Source: Streptococcus orisratti DSM 15617 (GTDB taxonomy: Bacteria; Bacillota; Bacilli; Lactobacillales; Streptococcaceae). From it: 44,382 nt of DNA. Position 1 is the first letter of the stretch, and every line of letters begins with the position of its first letter. Shown piece by piece: positions 33,645 through 43,072 of the stretch. Made by a program: the position numbers and the translations under genes. The DNA is taken from assembly GCF_000380105.1 (NCBI RefSeq), contig NZ_KB904457.1, positions 1 through 44,382 on the forward strand, in the 5' to 3' direction. Below the pieces are notes generated by a model, which saw only the letters and a program-made list of their open reading frames with translations, did no database searches and was not told where the DNA came from.

Positions 33645-36191
33645 ATGAAAACTGTAGAACATTTTGTTGAAAAGTTTGTTCCCGAAAACTACAATATTTT
33701 CTTAGATATTAATCGTGAAAATAAAACGTTTTTTGGTAATGTTGCCATTGCTGGTGAAGCTTTAGACAATTACATGTCATTGCATCAGAAAGATTTATCA
33801 ATCACTTCGGTCTTACTAGATAACGAGAGTTTATCCTTTGAAATGGATGATGAGAATGAAGCGGTTCATATTGAACTACCAGAAACAGGAACACTAACTC
33901 TGGTTATTGAATTTTCTGGTAAAATTACAGATAATATGACTGGAATTTACCCATCTTACTACACAGTTGATGGTGTAAAAAAAGAGGTTATTTCTACACA
34001 ATTTGAAAGTCATTTTGCTCGCGAGGCTTTTCCATCGGTTGATGAACCTGAAGCGAAAGCGACTTTTGACTTATCATTGAAGTTTGATCAAGTCGAGGGA
34101 GAAATTGCTCTTTCGAATATGCCAGAAAGTAATGTTGAACGACGTCAAGAAACTGGCATTTGGACCTTTGCAACGACACCACGGATGTCGTCTTACCTAC
34201 TTGCTTTTGCTTTAGGTGAATTGCAAGGTAAAACAGCTCATACAAAAAACGGAACTCTTGTAGGTTCTTATGCCACTAAAGCTCACAAGCCTTCTGCACT
34301 TGATTTCTCGCTTGATATTGCAGTTCGTGTTATTGAGTTTTATGAAGAATATTTTGGAGTGAAATACCCAATTCCACAATCTTTACATGTTGCTCTGCCT
34401 GATTTTTCTTCTGGAGCCATGGAAAACTGGGGGCTTGTGACTTACCGCGAAGTTTATTTACTTGTTGATGAAAATTCAACAGTTACAAGCCGTCAGCAAG
34501 TAGCGCTTGTGATTGCCCATGAGGTTGCTCACCAGTGGTTTGGTAACCTTGTAACGATGAAATGGTGGGATGATCTTTGGCTCAACGAATCTTTTGCAAA
34601 TATGATGGAATATGTTGCTATTGATGCTATTGAACCAAGCTGGAATATTTTTGAAGATTTTCAAACAACAGGTGCACCTCTCGCTCTCAAACGCGATGCG
34701 ACAGATGGTGTGCAATCTGTTCATGTAGAAGTTCATCATCCTGATGAAATCAACACTCTTTTTGATCCTGCTATTGTTTATGCCAAAGGTAGTCGCTTAA
34801 TGCATATGCTTCGTCGCTGGCTTGGCGATGATGACTTTAGAGCGGGTCTCAAAATTTATTTCGAGCGTCATCAATACTCAAATACTATGGGACGTGATCT
34901 TTGGAATGCTCTGGGTGAGGCCTCAGATAAAGACGTCGCGGCCTTTATGGATGCTTGGTTGGAACAGTCGGGATATCCTGTTTTGACTGTAAGCGTTGAA
35001 AACGATAACCTTATTCTTCGACAAAAACAATTCTTTATTGGTCAAGCTGAAGATAGGGGGCGAATTTGGCCTTTACCATTGAACAGTACCTGGGTAGGCC
35101 TGCCAGATATTATGACAGAAGCGGAGATGGTCATCCCAGAATTTGCTAAACTTGCATCTCAAAATGTCGGCACAGCACTTCGTTTTAATACAGAAAACAC
35201 GGCACATTACATCACAAATTATCAAGGGCAGTTACTGGAGTCGCTTTTAGATAGTTTGACAGACTTGGATGCAATGGCAAAATTACAAATCATACAGGAA
35301 CGTCGTTTATTGGCTGAAAGTGGCGAAATTTCGTATGCTGACCTTGTCCCAGTGATTGCAGGTCTTACTGATGAAACCTCCTATCTTGTATCGGCCGCAA
35401 TAAGTCAAGTTACTTCTGGTTTAAAACGTTTTGTGGATGACGACACAGTAGCAGATGCAGCCTACAAGCACTTGCTTGAGTCTATTTTCATTAAGAATTA
35501 CGAGCGACTTGGTTTTGAACCAAAAGTTGGTGAGGCAGATGAAGATGAAATGGTTCGTCAAAATGCCTTAAACGCAGTATTATATGCTGATAATGCTAGT
35601 GCGGTTGCTGAAGCATCAGCTATTTTCCAAAAATATGCTGACAATATTGAAGCAATTCCAGCCTCTATCCGTTTGATAGTTCTATCAAATCAAATGAAAC
35701 GCTCAGAAACGCCAGAATTGGTTGATCTTTACTTGTCAACTTATGTGAAGACAAACGATGGCACCTTCCGTCGTCAACTTGCTTTAGCACTTTCTTATAC
35801 TAAATCTAACGCGACTGTGGTACGTATCTTGTCTGAATTAAAAAATAAAGATGTTGTTAAACCTCAAGACTTGGCTATGAGTTGGTATTTGCCATTCTTG
35901 AGTCGTGAATTTACTCAAAACGCCTTCTGGACATGGTCTCGTGACAATTGGGAGTGGATTAAGTCTGCACTTGGAGGTGATATGAGCTTTGATAAGTTTG
36001 TTATTTATCCTTCAAATGTTTTTAAAACAGCAGAACGTTTAGCTGAGTATAAAGAATTCTTTGAACCACAATTAGATGATATGGCTATTAGCCGTAACAT
36101 TAAAATGGGGATAAATGAAATCACAGCTAGACTTACTTTAATTGAAAAGGATAAGGCTGCTGTTGAGGCTGCTTTGTTAGCGGCTAAATAA
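33645..36191 (+). CDS. pepN: Aminopeptidase N (lysyl aminopeptidase, M1 family)
   Basis: 848 residues, the usual size in lactic acid bacteria. It is a cytoplasmic zinc aminopeptidase with broad N-terminal specificity. The substrate-end motif GAMEN is at 257-261, and the zinc site HEVAH (H292, E293, H296) is completed by E315 in LNESFA. An ERAP1-like helical domain fills the C-terminal 320 residues. AAGAGGAG precedes the ATG. It is monocistronic, with its own promoter and terminator. Confidence 0.97.
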   Translation: MKTVEHFVEKFVPENYNIFLDINRENKTFFGNVAIAGEALDNYMSLHQKDLSITSVLLDNESLSFEMDDENEAVHIELPETGTLTLVIEFSGKITDNMTGIYPSYYTVDGVKKEVISTQFESHFAREAFPSVDEPEAKATFDLSLKFDQVEGEIALSNMPESNVERRQETGIWTFATTPRMSSYLLAFALGELQGKTAHTKNGTLVGSYATKAHKPSALDFSLDIAVRVIEFYEEYFGVKYPIPQSLHVALPDFSSGAMENWGLVTYREVYLLVDENSTVTSRQQVALVIAHEVAHQWFGNLVTMKWWDDLWLNESFANMMEYVAIDAIEPSWNIFEDFQTTGAPLALKRDATDGVQSVHVEVHHPDEINTLFDPAIVYAKGSRLMHMLRRWLGDDDFRAGLKIYFERHQYSNTMGRDLWNALGEASDKDVAAFMDAWLEQSGYPVLTVSVENDNLILRQKQFFIGQAEDRGRIWPLPLNSTWVGLPDIMTEAEMVIPEFAKLASQNVGTALRFNTENTAHYITNYQGQLLESLLDSLTDLDAMAKLQIIQERRLLAESGEISYADLVPVIAGLTDETSYLVSAAISQVTSGLKRFVDDDTVADAAYKHLLESIFIKNYERLGFEPKVGEADEDEMVRQNALNAVLYADNASAVAEASAIFQKYADNIEAIPASIRLIVLSNQMKRSETPELVDLYLSTYVKTNDGTFRRQLALALSYTKSNATVVRILSELKNKDVVKPQDLAMSWYLPFLSREFTQNAFWTWSRDNWEWIKSALGGDMSFDKFVIYPSNVFKTAERLAEYKEFFEPQLDDMAISRNIKMGINEITARLTLIEKDKAAVEAALLAAK

Positions 36192-36224
36192 AAAGGTTTG
36201 CAATAGAGGATAAAAAATAATCCT

Positions 36225-36255
36225 AGAGAGAATGAGTTACGTTCTCTCTTTTTTT
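36225..36255 (+). terminator. Terminator of pepN
   Basis: AGAGAGAA (36225-36232) pairs with TTCTCTCT (36242-36249) and runs into a stretch of seven or more T. Confidence 0.8.
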
Positions 36256-36330
36256 GTTTAGAAAAACTTAAGAAATATTGTTTACAATATGATGTAATAA
36301 TCTTTTGTATTTTTTAAATAAGTAGAAGCC

Positions 36331-36355
36331 TTATTCTTAAAAGTCATGTTATAAT
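36331..36355 (+). promoter_or_regulatory. ciaRH promoter (extended -10)
   Basis: TGTTATAAT, with TATAAT at 36350-36355, lies 20 bases before the ciaR start. No -35 at standard spacing is good. The published CiaR site (two TTTAAG repeats five apart) is not present as such; only a single half-site-like TTTTAAG is seen on the minus strand near 36337-36343. Confidence 0.5.
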
Positions 36356-36376
36356 AGGTAAAAAAGGAGTAAAGGT

Positions 36377-37051
36377 ATGATAAAGATTTTATTAGTTGAA
36401 GATGATTTAAATTTATCCAATTCTGTCTTTGATTTTTTAGACGACTTCGCAGACGTCATGCAAGTCTTTGATGGTGATGAGGGGCTTTACGAGGCGGAGA
36501 GTGGCGTTTACGATATTATTCTTTTAGATTTGATGTTGCCAGAAAAGGATGGCTTTCAAGTTCTGAAGGAACTGAGAGAAAAAGGTGTGTCAACGCCAGT
36601 TCTCATTATGACAGCCAAAGAAGGTCTAGATGATAAAGGTCATGGATTTGAACTCGGTGCAGATGATTATTTGACCAAACCTTTTTACTTAGAAGAATTA
36701 AAAATGCGCATCCAAGCCCTTCTTAAACGTTCTGGTAAGATTAATGATAATTTTCTTCAATATGGGGATTTAGTAGTTGATACGTCTACAAATACAACCA
36801 CAGTAAATGGAGAAGAGGTTGAATTATTGGGTAAAGAATTTGATTTATTGGTCTATTTTTTACAAAATCAAAATGTTATTTTACCTAAGTCACAAATTTT
36901 CGATAGAATATGGGGCTTTGACAGTGATACAACAATTTCAGTTGTTGAGGTGTATGTGTCAAAAATTCGTAAGAAACTTAAAGGAACAGGTTTTGTTTCA
37001 AATCTGCAAACCTTGCGCAGCGTGGGGTATATTTTAAAAAATGCTGAATAG
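36377..37051 (+). CDS. ciaR: Response regulator CiaR
   Basis: 224 residues, an OmpR-type regulator. The receiver domain has the phospho-acceptor D51 in [11 protein letters not shown], the acidic pair ED(D) at 8-10 and K102 region in YLTKPF. The C-terminal winged helix includes [14 protein letters not shown] and TLRSVGYIL. CiaR of streptococci controls cell-envelope stress responses, competence and beta-lactam tolerance. AAAGGAG precedes the ATG. It overlaps ciaH by 11 bases. Confidence 0.94.
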   Translation: MIKILLVEDDLNLSNSVFDFLDDFADVMQVFDGDEGLYEAESGVYDIILLDLMLPEKDGFQVLKELREKGVSTPVLIMTAKEGLDDKGHGFELGADDYLTKPFYLEELKMRIQALLKRSGKINDNFLQYGDLVVDTSTNTTTVNGEEVELLGKEFDLLVYFLQNQNVILPKSQIFDRIWGFDSDTTISVVEVYVSKIRKKLKGTGFVSNLQTLRSVGYILKNAE

Positions 37052-38342
37052 ATTGAGAAAGCGTTTAGCTTCTGAAACATTTACCCATTTCTTTCATTTC
37101 TTTGCTGTATTTACAAGTATTTTTGTCATTATGACTACCATTATTCTGCAAATTATGCGTTATGGGGTTTATTCGTCGGTTGATACACGTTTACAAGAAG
37201 CAGTGAATTCATATGAATCTTATGTTAATATGGCTTTGGCACGTATCTTTTCGGTTGAAACGGATGGAGATGGCATAACTTTTAAATTCGATCCCAGTAA
37301 GAAACCTAACTATAAGGTTAGTAATATTGATGTTTTACTTTATGACAAAGAAGGCAATCTTTTAAACACTGTCGATGCTTACGCGCAATTTGGGACTGTT
37401 TCTTTGGATACCAGTAAATTAAATGAGATTGTTGATGGCCAACTTCAGACAAGTTTTGGACAGAAAGAAAAATTTCATTATGTGACAATTAAGGTAAGTA
37501 GTAGTGACTACCCCAGTGTAAAATATGCCACATTTCTTGTTAATGTAAGCCAATTAGATGAGGCAAATGATCGTTTTATCACTATTACGATTAGCGTAAT
37601 GGTAGTGTTTTGGATTATTTCAGTTGCCGCTAGCGTTTATCTAGCAAAATGGTCTCGAAAACCGATTTTAGAAAGTTATGAAAAACAAAAATCCTTTGTC
37701 GAAAATGCTAGTCACGAATTAAGGACACCATTGGCTGTTTTGCAAAATCGTTTAGAAAGTTTGTTTAGAAAGCCAAATTCAACCATTTTAGACAACAGCG
37801 AGAGCATTGCAGCAAGTTTAGACGAGGTTCGGAATATGCGCTTGCTAACAACGAATCTTTTAAATCTTGCTAGGCGCGATGATGGTCTAAATCCAGAAAT
37901 TGAAGATATTGTTCCAAATTTCATTGATGATATTTTTGAAAATTATAGCATGATTGCTGAGGATAGTGGAAAAACATTTATTGGAAAAAATCAAACTAAT
38001 CGAACCTTTAAATCTGATAAGACGCTACTAAAACAACTGATGACTATTCTATTTGATAATGCTATCAAATATACAGGGGACGATGGTGAAATTATTTTTA
38101 CTGTTAAAACAACGGATAAGCAATTGATTTTACAAGTTGCCGATAATGGTCCTGGTATTGCAAATGAAGATAAAAAGAAAATTTTCGATCGTTTTTACCG
38201 CGTTGATAAGGCGAGGACACGCCAGAGTGGAGGATTTGGTCTAGGGTTATCACTGGCTCAGCAAATTGTTCACTCATTAAAAGGGACGATTGTTGTTAAG
38301 GATAATACTCCTAAGGGAACTATATTTGAGGTAAAATTATAA
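37041..38342 (+). CDS. ciaH: Sensor histidine kinase CiaH
   Basis: 433 residues. The two membrane segments (about 20-45 and 180-203) enclose an extracellular sensor part of about 135 residues. The H-box is [10 protein letters not shown] with H225, the N-box is [13 protein letters not shown], and the ATP-lid glycines are [11 protein letters not shown] and [12 protein letters not shown]. It is the kinase partner of CiaR, and the 11-base overlap couples their translation. Confidence 0.94.
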   Translation: MLNRLRKRLASETFTHFFHFFAVFTSIFVIMTTIILQIMRYGVYSSVDTRLQEAVNSYESYVNMALARIFSVETDGDGITFKFDPSKKPNYKVSNIDVLLYDKEGNLLNTVDAYAQFGTVSLDTSKLNEIVDGQLQTSFGQKEKFHYVTIKVSSSDYPSVKYATFLVNVSQLDEANDRFITITISVMVVFWIISVAASVYLAKWSRKPILESYEKQKSFVENASHELRTPLAVLQNRLESLFRKPNSTILDNSESIAASLDEVRNMRLLTTNLLNLARRDDGLNPEIEDIVPNFIDDIFENYSMIAEDSGKTFIGKNQTNRTFKSDKTLLKQLMTILFDNAIKYTGDDGEIIFTVKTTDKQLILQVADNGPGIANEDKKKIFDRFYRVDKARTRQSGGFGLGLSLAQQIVHSLKGTIVVKDNTPKGTIFEVKL

Positions 38343-38385
38343 AAAGAAGCTTGGGACAAAATATACTTCCCAAACTTCTTTTTTA
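38341..38385 (+). terminator. Terminator of ciaRH
   Basis: A long stem (38341-38356 with 38368-38383, one mismatch) carries T-rich 3' sequence. It begins inside the ciaH stop codon. Confidence 0.82.
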
Positions 38386-38490
38386 TACTCTTCGAAAATC
38401 AAAATTATCCGTTGTCAACTTGCTTTGATGAACTCAAGTTCTATCGTCGGCTTCGTTTCCTAGGCTACTTTTGATTTTCATTGAATATTA
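38385..38490 (+). repeat. Streptococcal intergenic repeat, complete copy
   Basis: About 106 bases beginning ATACTCTTCGAAAATCAAAA and ending TTTTGATTTTCATTGAATAT, so the ends are imperfect inverted repeats. Elements with these ends are scattered between genes in streptococci. It carries no gene. Confidence 0.7.
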
Positions 38491-38529
38491 GGTTCTATAG
38501 TATCTGTAAGGCGATAAATTGAAGCAAAA

Positions 38530-38553
38530 GAAAAAAACTCCGTTTGGAGTTTT
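38530..38553 (-). terminator. Terminator of rpsT
   Basis: AAAACTCC (38534-38541) pairs with GGAGTTTT (38546-38553) around GTTT. Read on the minus strand the hairpin is followed by T. Confidence 0.8.
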
Positions 38554-38562
38554 CATTGGATA

Positions 38563-38799
38563 TTAGTTAGCCAATTTTGCAGCAAGACGTGCTTTATCGC
38601 GGCTTGCTTTATTTTTATGAATCAAACCTTTAGTTTCGGCTTTATCAATGCTTGAAGAAGCAGCGCGGAAAAGCTCTTCAGTTGGGTTAGCTTCAAAAGC
38701 TTTGATTGCAGTACGCATAGCTGATTTTTGTGCTGAATTTTTTTCGTTTTGTTTAACGTTGAGTTCAGCGCGTTTGATAGCTGATTTAATATTTGCCAA
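38563..38799 (-). CDS. rpsT: Small ribosomal subunit protein bS20, TTG start
   Basis: 78 residues, beginning (as read from TTG) with [18 protein letters not shown]. It binds 16S rRNA early in 30S assembly. The start is the TTG at 38799, because the GGAGGTG ribosome site lies 8 bases before it. The open frame also goes back to another TTG at 38814, but that codon overlaps the ribosome site. E. coli rpsT likewise begins with TTG, which there is part of its self-control. Confidence 0.93.
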   Translation of the reverse strand: MANIKSAIKRAELNVKQNEKNSAQKSAMRTAIKAFEANPTEELFRAASSSIDKAETKGLIHKNKASRDKARLAAKLAN

Positions 38800-38831
38800 T
38801 GTTTTCACCTCCAAATTAATCTAACTATATT

Positions 38832-38860
38832 ATTATATAGGAATTATTTAATTTTGGCAA
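38832..38860 (-). promoter_or_regulatory. rpsT promoter
   Basis: On the minus strand TTGCCA (38855-38860) and TATAAT (38832-38837) are 17 bases apart, in the coaA-rpsT gap. Confidence 0.75.
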
Positions 38861-38867
38861 GCCTTTA

Positions 38868-39788
38868 TCACTTTTTCAGATAAATTTCATCAATTTTGTG
38901 GTTCTTAGATTTATGTAAAATAAGTTCAGCTCGGTTGCGTGTGGGTTCAATATAATTTTCCAAATTAACCAGATTGATAGTTTTCCAGATATCTTTGGCT
39001 AATAGCAGAGCTTCTTTTCTTTTCATACTTGTAAAACGATTATAGTAGTTTGTTGGATCTGTTTCTGCAAGTTCTAACAGACTTTCAAAGCGTTCCAAAT
39101 ACCATTTTTCAATATTGTCACTGTCTGCATCAATGTAGATAGAAAAGTCAAAGTAATCATTCATGTAGAGACGATTGTTTTGCTGATTTTGAAAAACGTT
39201 AATACCTTCAAGAATTAAAAAGTCAGGTGTCTTAATTGTTTGTCTCTTATTTGGAACAATATCATAAATTTCATGTGAATAAACTGGAATTTGAGCAGAT
39301 TCACCGTTCTTAATAGTATCAAGGAAGTTCAAAAGATTCTCCATATCATAGGATTCAGGAAAACCTTTTCGATCTAATATCCCTTGCTCAATCAATGTTT
39401 GATTTGGATAAAGAAAGCCGTCTGTAGTCACCATTTCAACAGTACTGCTTTTAAAAGTTCGAGAAAGTAGGAGTTGAAGTAGTCGGCTTGTTGTTGACTT
39501 TCCAACGGCAACAGATCCAGAAATACCGATAATGAAGGGACGATTGCTGACATCTTTTTTCAAGAAAATGCTTTTGGCAAAGGAAAGATTTTCTTGATTG
39601 TTTTTATAAATCTGAATAAGGCTAATAAGGGGTAAGTAAACATCAATAACATCTTGGATATTGATGCTATCGTTTAAACTTTTGATAGAATCCAACTCTT
39701 CTTCTGTGAGTAATGGTTGTGATTTTTGATGCAATTCCTGCCAAGATTGGCGAGAAATTTTGTCAAAATTGATGAATTCAGTTGTCAT
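38868..39788 (-). CDS. coaA: Pantothenate kinase, type I
   Basis: 306 residues. It phosphorylates pantothenate, the first step to coenzyme A. The phosphate loop is GSVAVGKST, followed by TTDGFLYPN and RKGFPESYD, and ILEGINVFQ is further on. GAGGAG precedes the ATG, and its extended -10 promoter lies upstream. rpsT follows on the same strand. Confidence 0.95.
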   Translation of the reverse strand: MTTEFINFDKISRQSWQELHQKSQPLLTEEELDSIKSLNDSINIQDVIDVYLPLISLIQIYKNNQENLSFAKSIFLKKDVSNRPFIIGISGSVAVGKSTTSRLLQLLLSRTFKSSTVEMVTTDGFLYPNQTLIEQGILDRKGFPESYDMENLLNFLDTIKNGESAQIPVYSHEIYDIVPNKRQTIKTPDFLILEGINVFQNQQNNRLYMNDYFDFSIYIDADSDNIEKWYLERFESLLELAETDPTNYYNRFTSMKRKEALLLAKDIWKTINLVNLENYIEPTRNRAELILHKSKNHKIDEIYLKK

Positions 39789-39817
39789 TAAGCACTCCTC
39801 TTATGGCTGATGTTATT

Positions 39818-39826
39818 ATTATAGCA
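39818..39826 (-). promoter_or_regulatory. coaA extended -10
   Basis: TGCTATAAT on the minus strand, with TATAAT at 39818-39823. The -35 is poor. Confidence 0.5.
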
Positions 39827-39896
39827 TTTTCATAAAAATGTAGAAATTTTTTTGGATAACATTTTTAAGTTATTTGTTTGAAATAATTTGAAAGGT

Positions 39897-39967
39897 CGAA
39901 CGATGCGATTTTATGAGGTGATGCTATATTTTAAAAATTATCGAATGTTCGTATAAACCGAATGTTC
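39897..39967 (+). promoter_or_regulatory. PurR-box-like repeats upstream of the nucleoside operon
   Basis: CGAATGTTC occurs twice (39942-39950, 39959-39967), 17 bases apart in direct repeat. A CGAAC in the other orientation lies at 39897-39901. The first copy, read in reverse (TATACGAACATT), resembles the PurR box of Gram-positive bacteria (AWWWCCGAACWWT). The sites are 30-120 bases upstream of the promoter that leads into pdp-deoC-cdd-bmpA. Confidence 0.45.
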
Positions 39968-39994
39968 CAAGCTATTTGTATGATTTTTCACAAC

Positions 39995-40023
39995 TTGTAA
40001 ACCATTACAAACTGTGTTAGAAT
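39995..40023 (+). promoter_or_regulatory. Promoter of rsmC-pdp-deoC-cdd, with inverted repeat over -35
   Basis: TTGTAA (39995-40000) and TAGAAT (40018-40023) are 17 bases apart, with TG one base ahead of the -10. The -35 forms half of the inverted repeat TTGTAA-acca-TTACAA (39995-40010), a possible repressor site. Confidence 0.65.
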
Positions 40024-40056
40024 GTTAAAGCATCCTAAAAAAGAATAGGAGAATTC

Positions 40057-40647
40057 ATGGCTAAAATGTATTATGCAGAGAATCCTGACAGTGCTCATGA
40101 TATTCACGAACTTAAGGTAACACTTTTAGGTGATAAATTCAGTTTTTTGACAGATTCCGGTGTTTTTTCTAAAAAGATGATCGATTTTGGAAGTCAATTG
40201 CTTTTGAACAATCTTCATTTCAGCGAAGGGGACACCTTATTAGATGTCGGCTGTGGCTACGGTCCATTAGGCCTTGCCCTTGCTAAAGTACAAGGCGTCA
40301 AAGCAACAATGGTGGATATTAATAATAGGGCGCTGGATTTAGCGAAACAGAATGCCGAAAAAAATGATGTTGAAGCGACGATTCTTTCGTCAAATATTTA
40401 CGAATCGGTGTCTGGTTACTTTGACCATGTGATTAGCAACCCTCCAATTAGAGCGGGAAAGCAGGTGGTTCATACAATCATTGAGGAAAGTAAAAATTAT
40501 CTTTTGGAAGATGGTGATTTAACCATTGTTATTCAGAAAAAGCAAGGGGCACCTAGTGCTAAAGCTAAGATGGAAGAAGTTTTTGGCAATGTTGAGGTAG
40601 TTAAGAAAGATAAAGGATACTATATCCTTAGAAGCGTGAAAGAATGA
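40057..40647 (+). CDS. RsmC-like class I SAM methyltransferase
   Basis: 196 residues. The AdoMet motif is DVGCGYGPLG (63-72) and the target-binding motif NPPI is at 128-131, the type that methylates an exocyclic amino group of guanine in rRNA (RsmC/RsmD group). It lacks the extra N-terminal domain of E. coli RsmC. AGGAGA precedes the ATG. It overlaps pdp by ATGA. Being first in a nucleoside-salvage operon is common in streptococci and does not by itself say that it acts on nucleosides. Confidence 0.87.
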   Translation: MAKMYYAENPDSAHDIHELKVTLLGDKFSFLTDSGVFSKKMIDFGSQLLLNNLHFSEGDTLLDVGCGYGPLGLALAKVQGVKATMVDINNRALDLAKQNAEKNDVEATILSSNIYESVSGYFDHVISNPPIRAGKQVVHTIIEESKNYLLEDGDLTIVIQKKQGAPSAKAKMEEVFGNVEVVKKDKGYYILRSVKE

Positions 40648-41921
40648 GAGCAGTTGATTTAATTCAAAAAAAACGTGAGGGAGAGGAACTCAGCACTGAA
40701 GAGATTAAATGGTTGATTGAGAATTATGTTGCTGGAACCGTTCCTGATTATCAAATGTCAGCTTTTGCAATGGCCGTTTATTTTAAGGGTATGACCATGC
40801 GTGAAACGCGAGATTTGACAATGACGATGGTTGGCACAGGAGAGCAGATTGATTTATCAGCCATTGCTGGAATTAAGACGGATAAACATTCGACTGGTGG
40901 TGTAGGTGACAAGGTCACGCTGATTTTGGCGCCTCTGGTAGCTAGTTTTGGTGTTCCAGTTGCAAAAATGAGCGGAAGAGGTTTGGGCCACACTGGCGGA
41001 ACCTTGGACAAATTGGAAGCTATCAAAGGCTTCCAAGTCGAACGCAATCAAGAGGATTTTATCAAGCAAGTACAAGAAATAGGTGTGTCAGTGATCGGTC
41101 AGTCTGATAAATTGGTTAAGGCTGACAAGATGCTTTATGCCCTTAGAGATGTTACGGCAACAGTTGATATTATTCCTTTAATCGCCAGCTCAGTCATGAG
41201 TAAGAAAATAGCAGCAGGTGCAGATAGGATTCTTTTAGATGTAACCGTGGGAGATGGTGCCTTTATGAAAACCATAGATGACGCTGTAAAACTTTCAGAA
41301 ACCATGGTTGCACTTGGAAATGAGGTTGGCCGTAAAACCATTGCAGTCATTACCGACATGAGTCAACCTTTGGGACAAGCCATAGGCAATCGTCTGGAAG
41401 TCCTTGAAGCTCTTCAAATCATGCAGGGACAAGGTCGTACCGATGTTACACACTTCATCTGCGAATTGGCGCAAATTATGCTAAGATTAGCTGGAGTTGA
41501 GTGCTCCTTAGATGTTATTCATGAACATTTAGTCAATGGTGAGACGTTAAAGAAATTTGAGGCTATGGTATCTGCGCAGGGAGGAAATCTAGAAGATTTG
41601 TACAGACCATCGGCAGCAAAAGTTATTACAGAAATTAGAGCAGAAGCTGAAGGCTATATCGAAGCTTTACCAGCCTTGGAATTTGGGCTTTTTGCAATGA
41701 GATTGGGTGCTGGACGAGCAGTTAAGTCGGATAAACTTGATTACGAAACAGGTATTGTCTTTGAAAAGAAAATTGGTGATTCTGTTCAGGTAGGAGAACT
41801 CGTAGCCAAGGTCTATTCAGAGGAAGTTTTAGAGACAAAATTACTTACAGAATTTCAAAAAAATGTTAAAATAGGTAGAACGCAAGTGGTGCCAAAAGAA
41901 ATTATAAGAATTATTTCATAG
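40644..41921 (+). CDS. pdp: Pyrimidine-nucleoside phosphorylase
   Basis: 425 residues. It splits uridine, thymidine and deoxyuridine with phosphate into base and (deoxy)ribose-1-phosphate. The family signature is [13 protein letters not shown], followed by [18 protein letters not shown], and the C-terminal domain holds the DKLDYETGI segment. Its start codon overlaps the stop codon of the methyltransferase gene. Confidence 0.95.
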   Translation: MRAVDLIQKKREGEELSTEEIKWLIENYVAGTVPDYQMSAFAMAVYFKGMTMRETRDLTMTMVGTGEQIDLSAIAGIKTDKHSTGGVGDKVTLILAPLVASFGVPVAKMSGRGLGHTGGTLDKLEAIKGFQVERNQEDFIKQVQEIGVSVIGQSDKLVKADKMLYALRDVTATVDIIPLIASSVMSKKIAAGADRILLDVTVGDGAFMKTIDDAVKLSETMVALGNEVGRKTIAVITDMSQPLGQAIGNRLEVLEALQIMQGQGRTDVTHFICELAQIMLRLAGVECSLDVIHEHLVNGETLKKFEAMVSAQGGNLEDLYRPSAAKVITEIRAEAEGYIEALPALEFGLFAMRLGAGRAVKSDKLDYETGIVFEKKIGDSVQVGELVAKVYSEEVLETKLLTEFQKNVKIGRTQVVPKEIIRIIS

Positions 41922-41938
41922 AGAGGAGATATGATGAG

Positions 41939-42598
41939 ATGCTAAATAAATACATCGATCATACCTTGTTAAAGCCTGACAGTACTCAGGAACAAATTGA
42001 TAAACTTATTGCAGAGGCCGTTGAATATGGGTTCGCCAGTGTTTGTGTCAATCCTACTTGGGTAGCTCATTCAGCCAAGGCACTTAAAGATTCAGATGTT
42101 AATGTTTGTACAGTGATTGGTTTTCCTTTAGGAGCAAACACAAGTGCAACAAAGGCATTCGAAACAAAAAATGCTGTTGCAAATGGTGCTGATGAGATTG
42201 ATATGGTTATCAATATTGGTGCTTTAAAATCTGGTGATTACCAACTAGTTGAAGATGATATTCGTGCTGTTGTTGAAGCCAGCGGGGAAAAGTTAGTAAA
42301 AGTCATCATTGAGGCATGTCTGTTGACAGAACAGGAAAAAGTAAAAGCATGCCAGTTGTCTGTTGCTGCTGGTGCTGATTATGTTAAGACATCAACTGGT
42401 TTTTCTACACACGGTGCGACTGTTGCGGATGTGACTTTGATGCGTCAAACTGTCGGACCAAATATTGGTGTCAAGGCGGCTGGTGGAGCACGCTCTTTTG
42501 CAGATGCTCAGGCTTTTATTAAAGCAGGTGCTACTCGTATCGGAACTTCAGCTGGTGTTGCAATAGTTTCGGGAGAAGTTGCTGATGGCGGATACTAA
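41939..42598 (+). CDS. deoC: Deoxyribose-phosphate aldolase
   Basis: 219 residues. It cleaves deoxyribose-5-phosphate to acetaldehyde and glyceraldehyde-3-phosphate, taking the sugar from Pdp onward to glycolysis. The Schiff-base lysine is K150 in YVKTSTGF, and KAAGGARSF near 181 is also typical. GGAG lies upstream. The end overlaps cdd by 14 bases. Confidence 0.95.
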   Translation: MLNKYIDHTLLKPDSTQEQIDKLIAEAVEYGFASVCVNPTWVAHSAKALKDSDVNVCTVIGFPLGANTSATKAFETKNAVANGADEIDMVINIGALKSGDYQLVEDDIRAVVEASGEKLVKVIIEACLLTEQEKVKACQLSVAAGADYVKTSTGFSTHGATVADVTLMRQTVGPNIGVKAAGGARSFADAQAFIKAGATRIGTSAGVAIVSGEVADGGY

Positions 42599-42974
42599 TC
42601 TCGTAGACTTGGCTATAAAAGCCAGTCAAAAAGCCTATGTTCCTTATTCGCATTTTCCTATTGGCGCTGCAGTTAGAACTAAGGAAGGTAAGGTATTTAC
42701 TGGTTGCAATATTGAGAATGCTAGTTTTGGTTTGACAAACTGTGGAGAGCGAACAGCTATTTTTAAAGCAGTCTCTGAAGGATTCACAGAATTTGACGAA
42801 ATTGCCATTTATGGAACGAGTGAGGAGCCTATTTCACCTTGTGGGGCTTGCCGTCAAGTGATGGCTGAGTTTTTCGAACCCAGTGCTCAAGTTACCTTGA
42901 TTTCAAAAAGTGGCAAGACACTAGTGACGACAGTCCAGGATTTACTTCCCTATTCTTTTACAAATTTGAACTAA
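42585..42974 (+). CDS. cdd: Cytidine deaminase
   Basis: 129 residues from 42585 ([10 protein letters not shown]). GGGAGAAG precedes it, so this ATG is preferred over the one at 42579. It deaminates cytidine and deoxycytidine to uridine forms that Pdp can use. Zinc ligands C53, C86 and C89 and the catalytic E55 (NCGERTA, PCGACR) are at the same positions as in the B. subtilis enzyme. Confidence 0.95.
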   Translation: MADTNLVDLAIKASQKAYVPYSHFPIGAAVRTKEGKVFTGCNIENASFGLTNCGERTAIFKAVSEGFTEFDEIAIYGTSEEPISPCGACRQVMAEFFEPSAQVTLISKSGKTLVTTVQDLLPYSFTNLN

Positions 42975-43072
42975 TTTTGTGAGGATTATTAATTTGTTAT
43001 TTTAGCCATAAGGCTTGATAAATATTTTTTTGCAACTTAGTTGCGATAAGTTTTTTAGGAGGGTTCAGTTAC

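Noticed and set aside
36301..36376. CiaR autoregulatory site (TTTAAG-N5-TTTAAG) at the ciaR promoter
   Set aside because: Only a half-site-like sequence is present on the minus strand, which is not enough to call a site.
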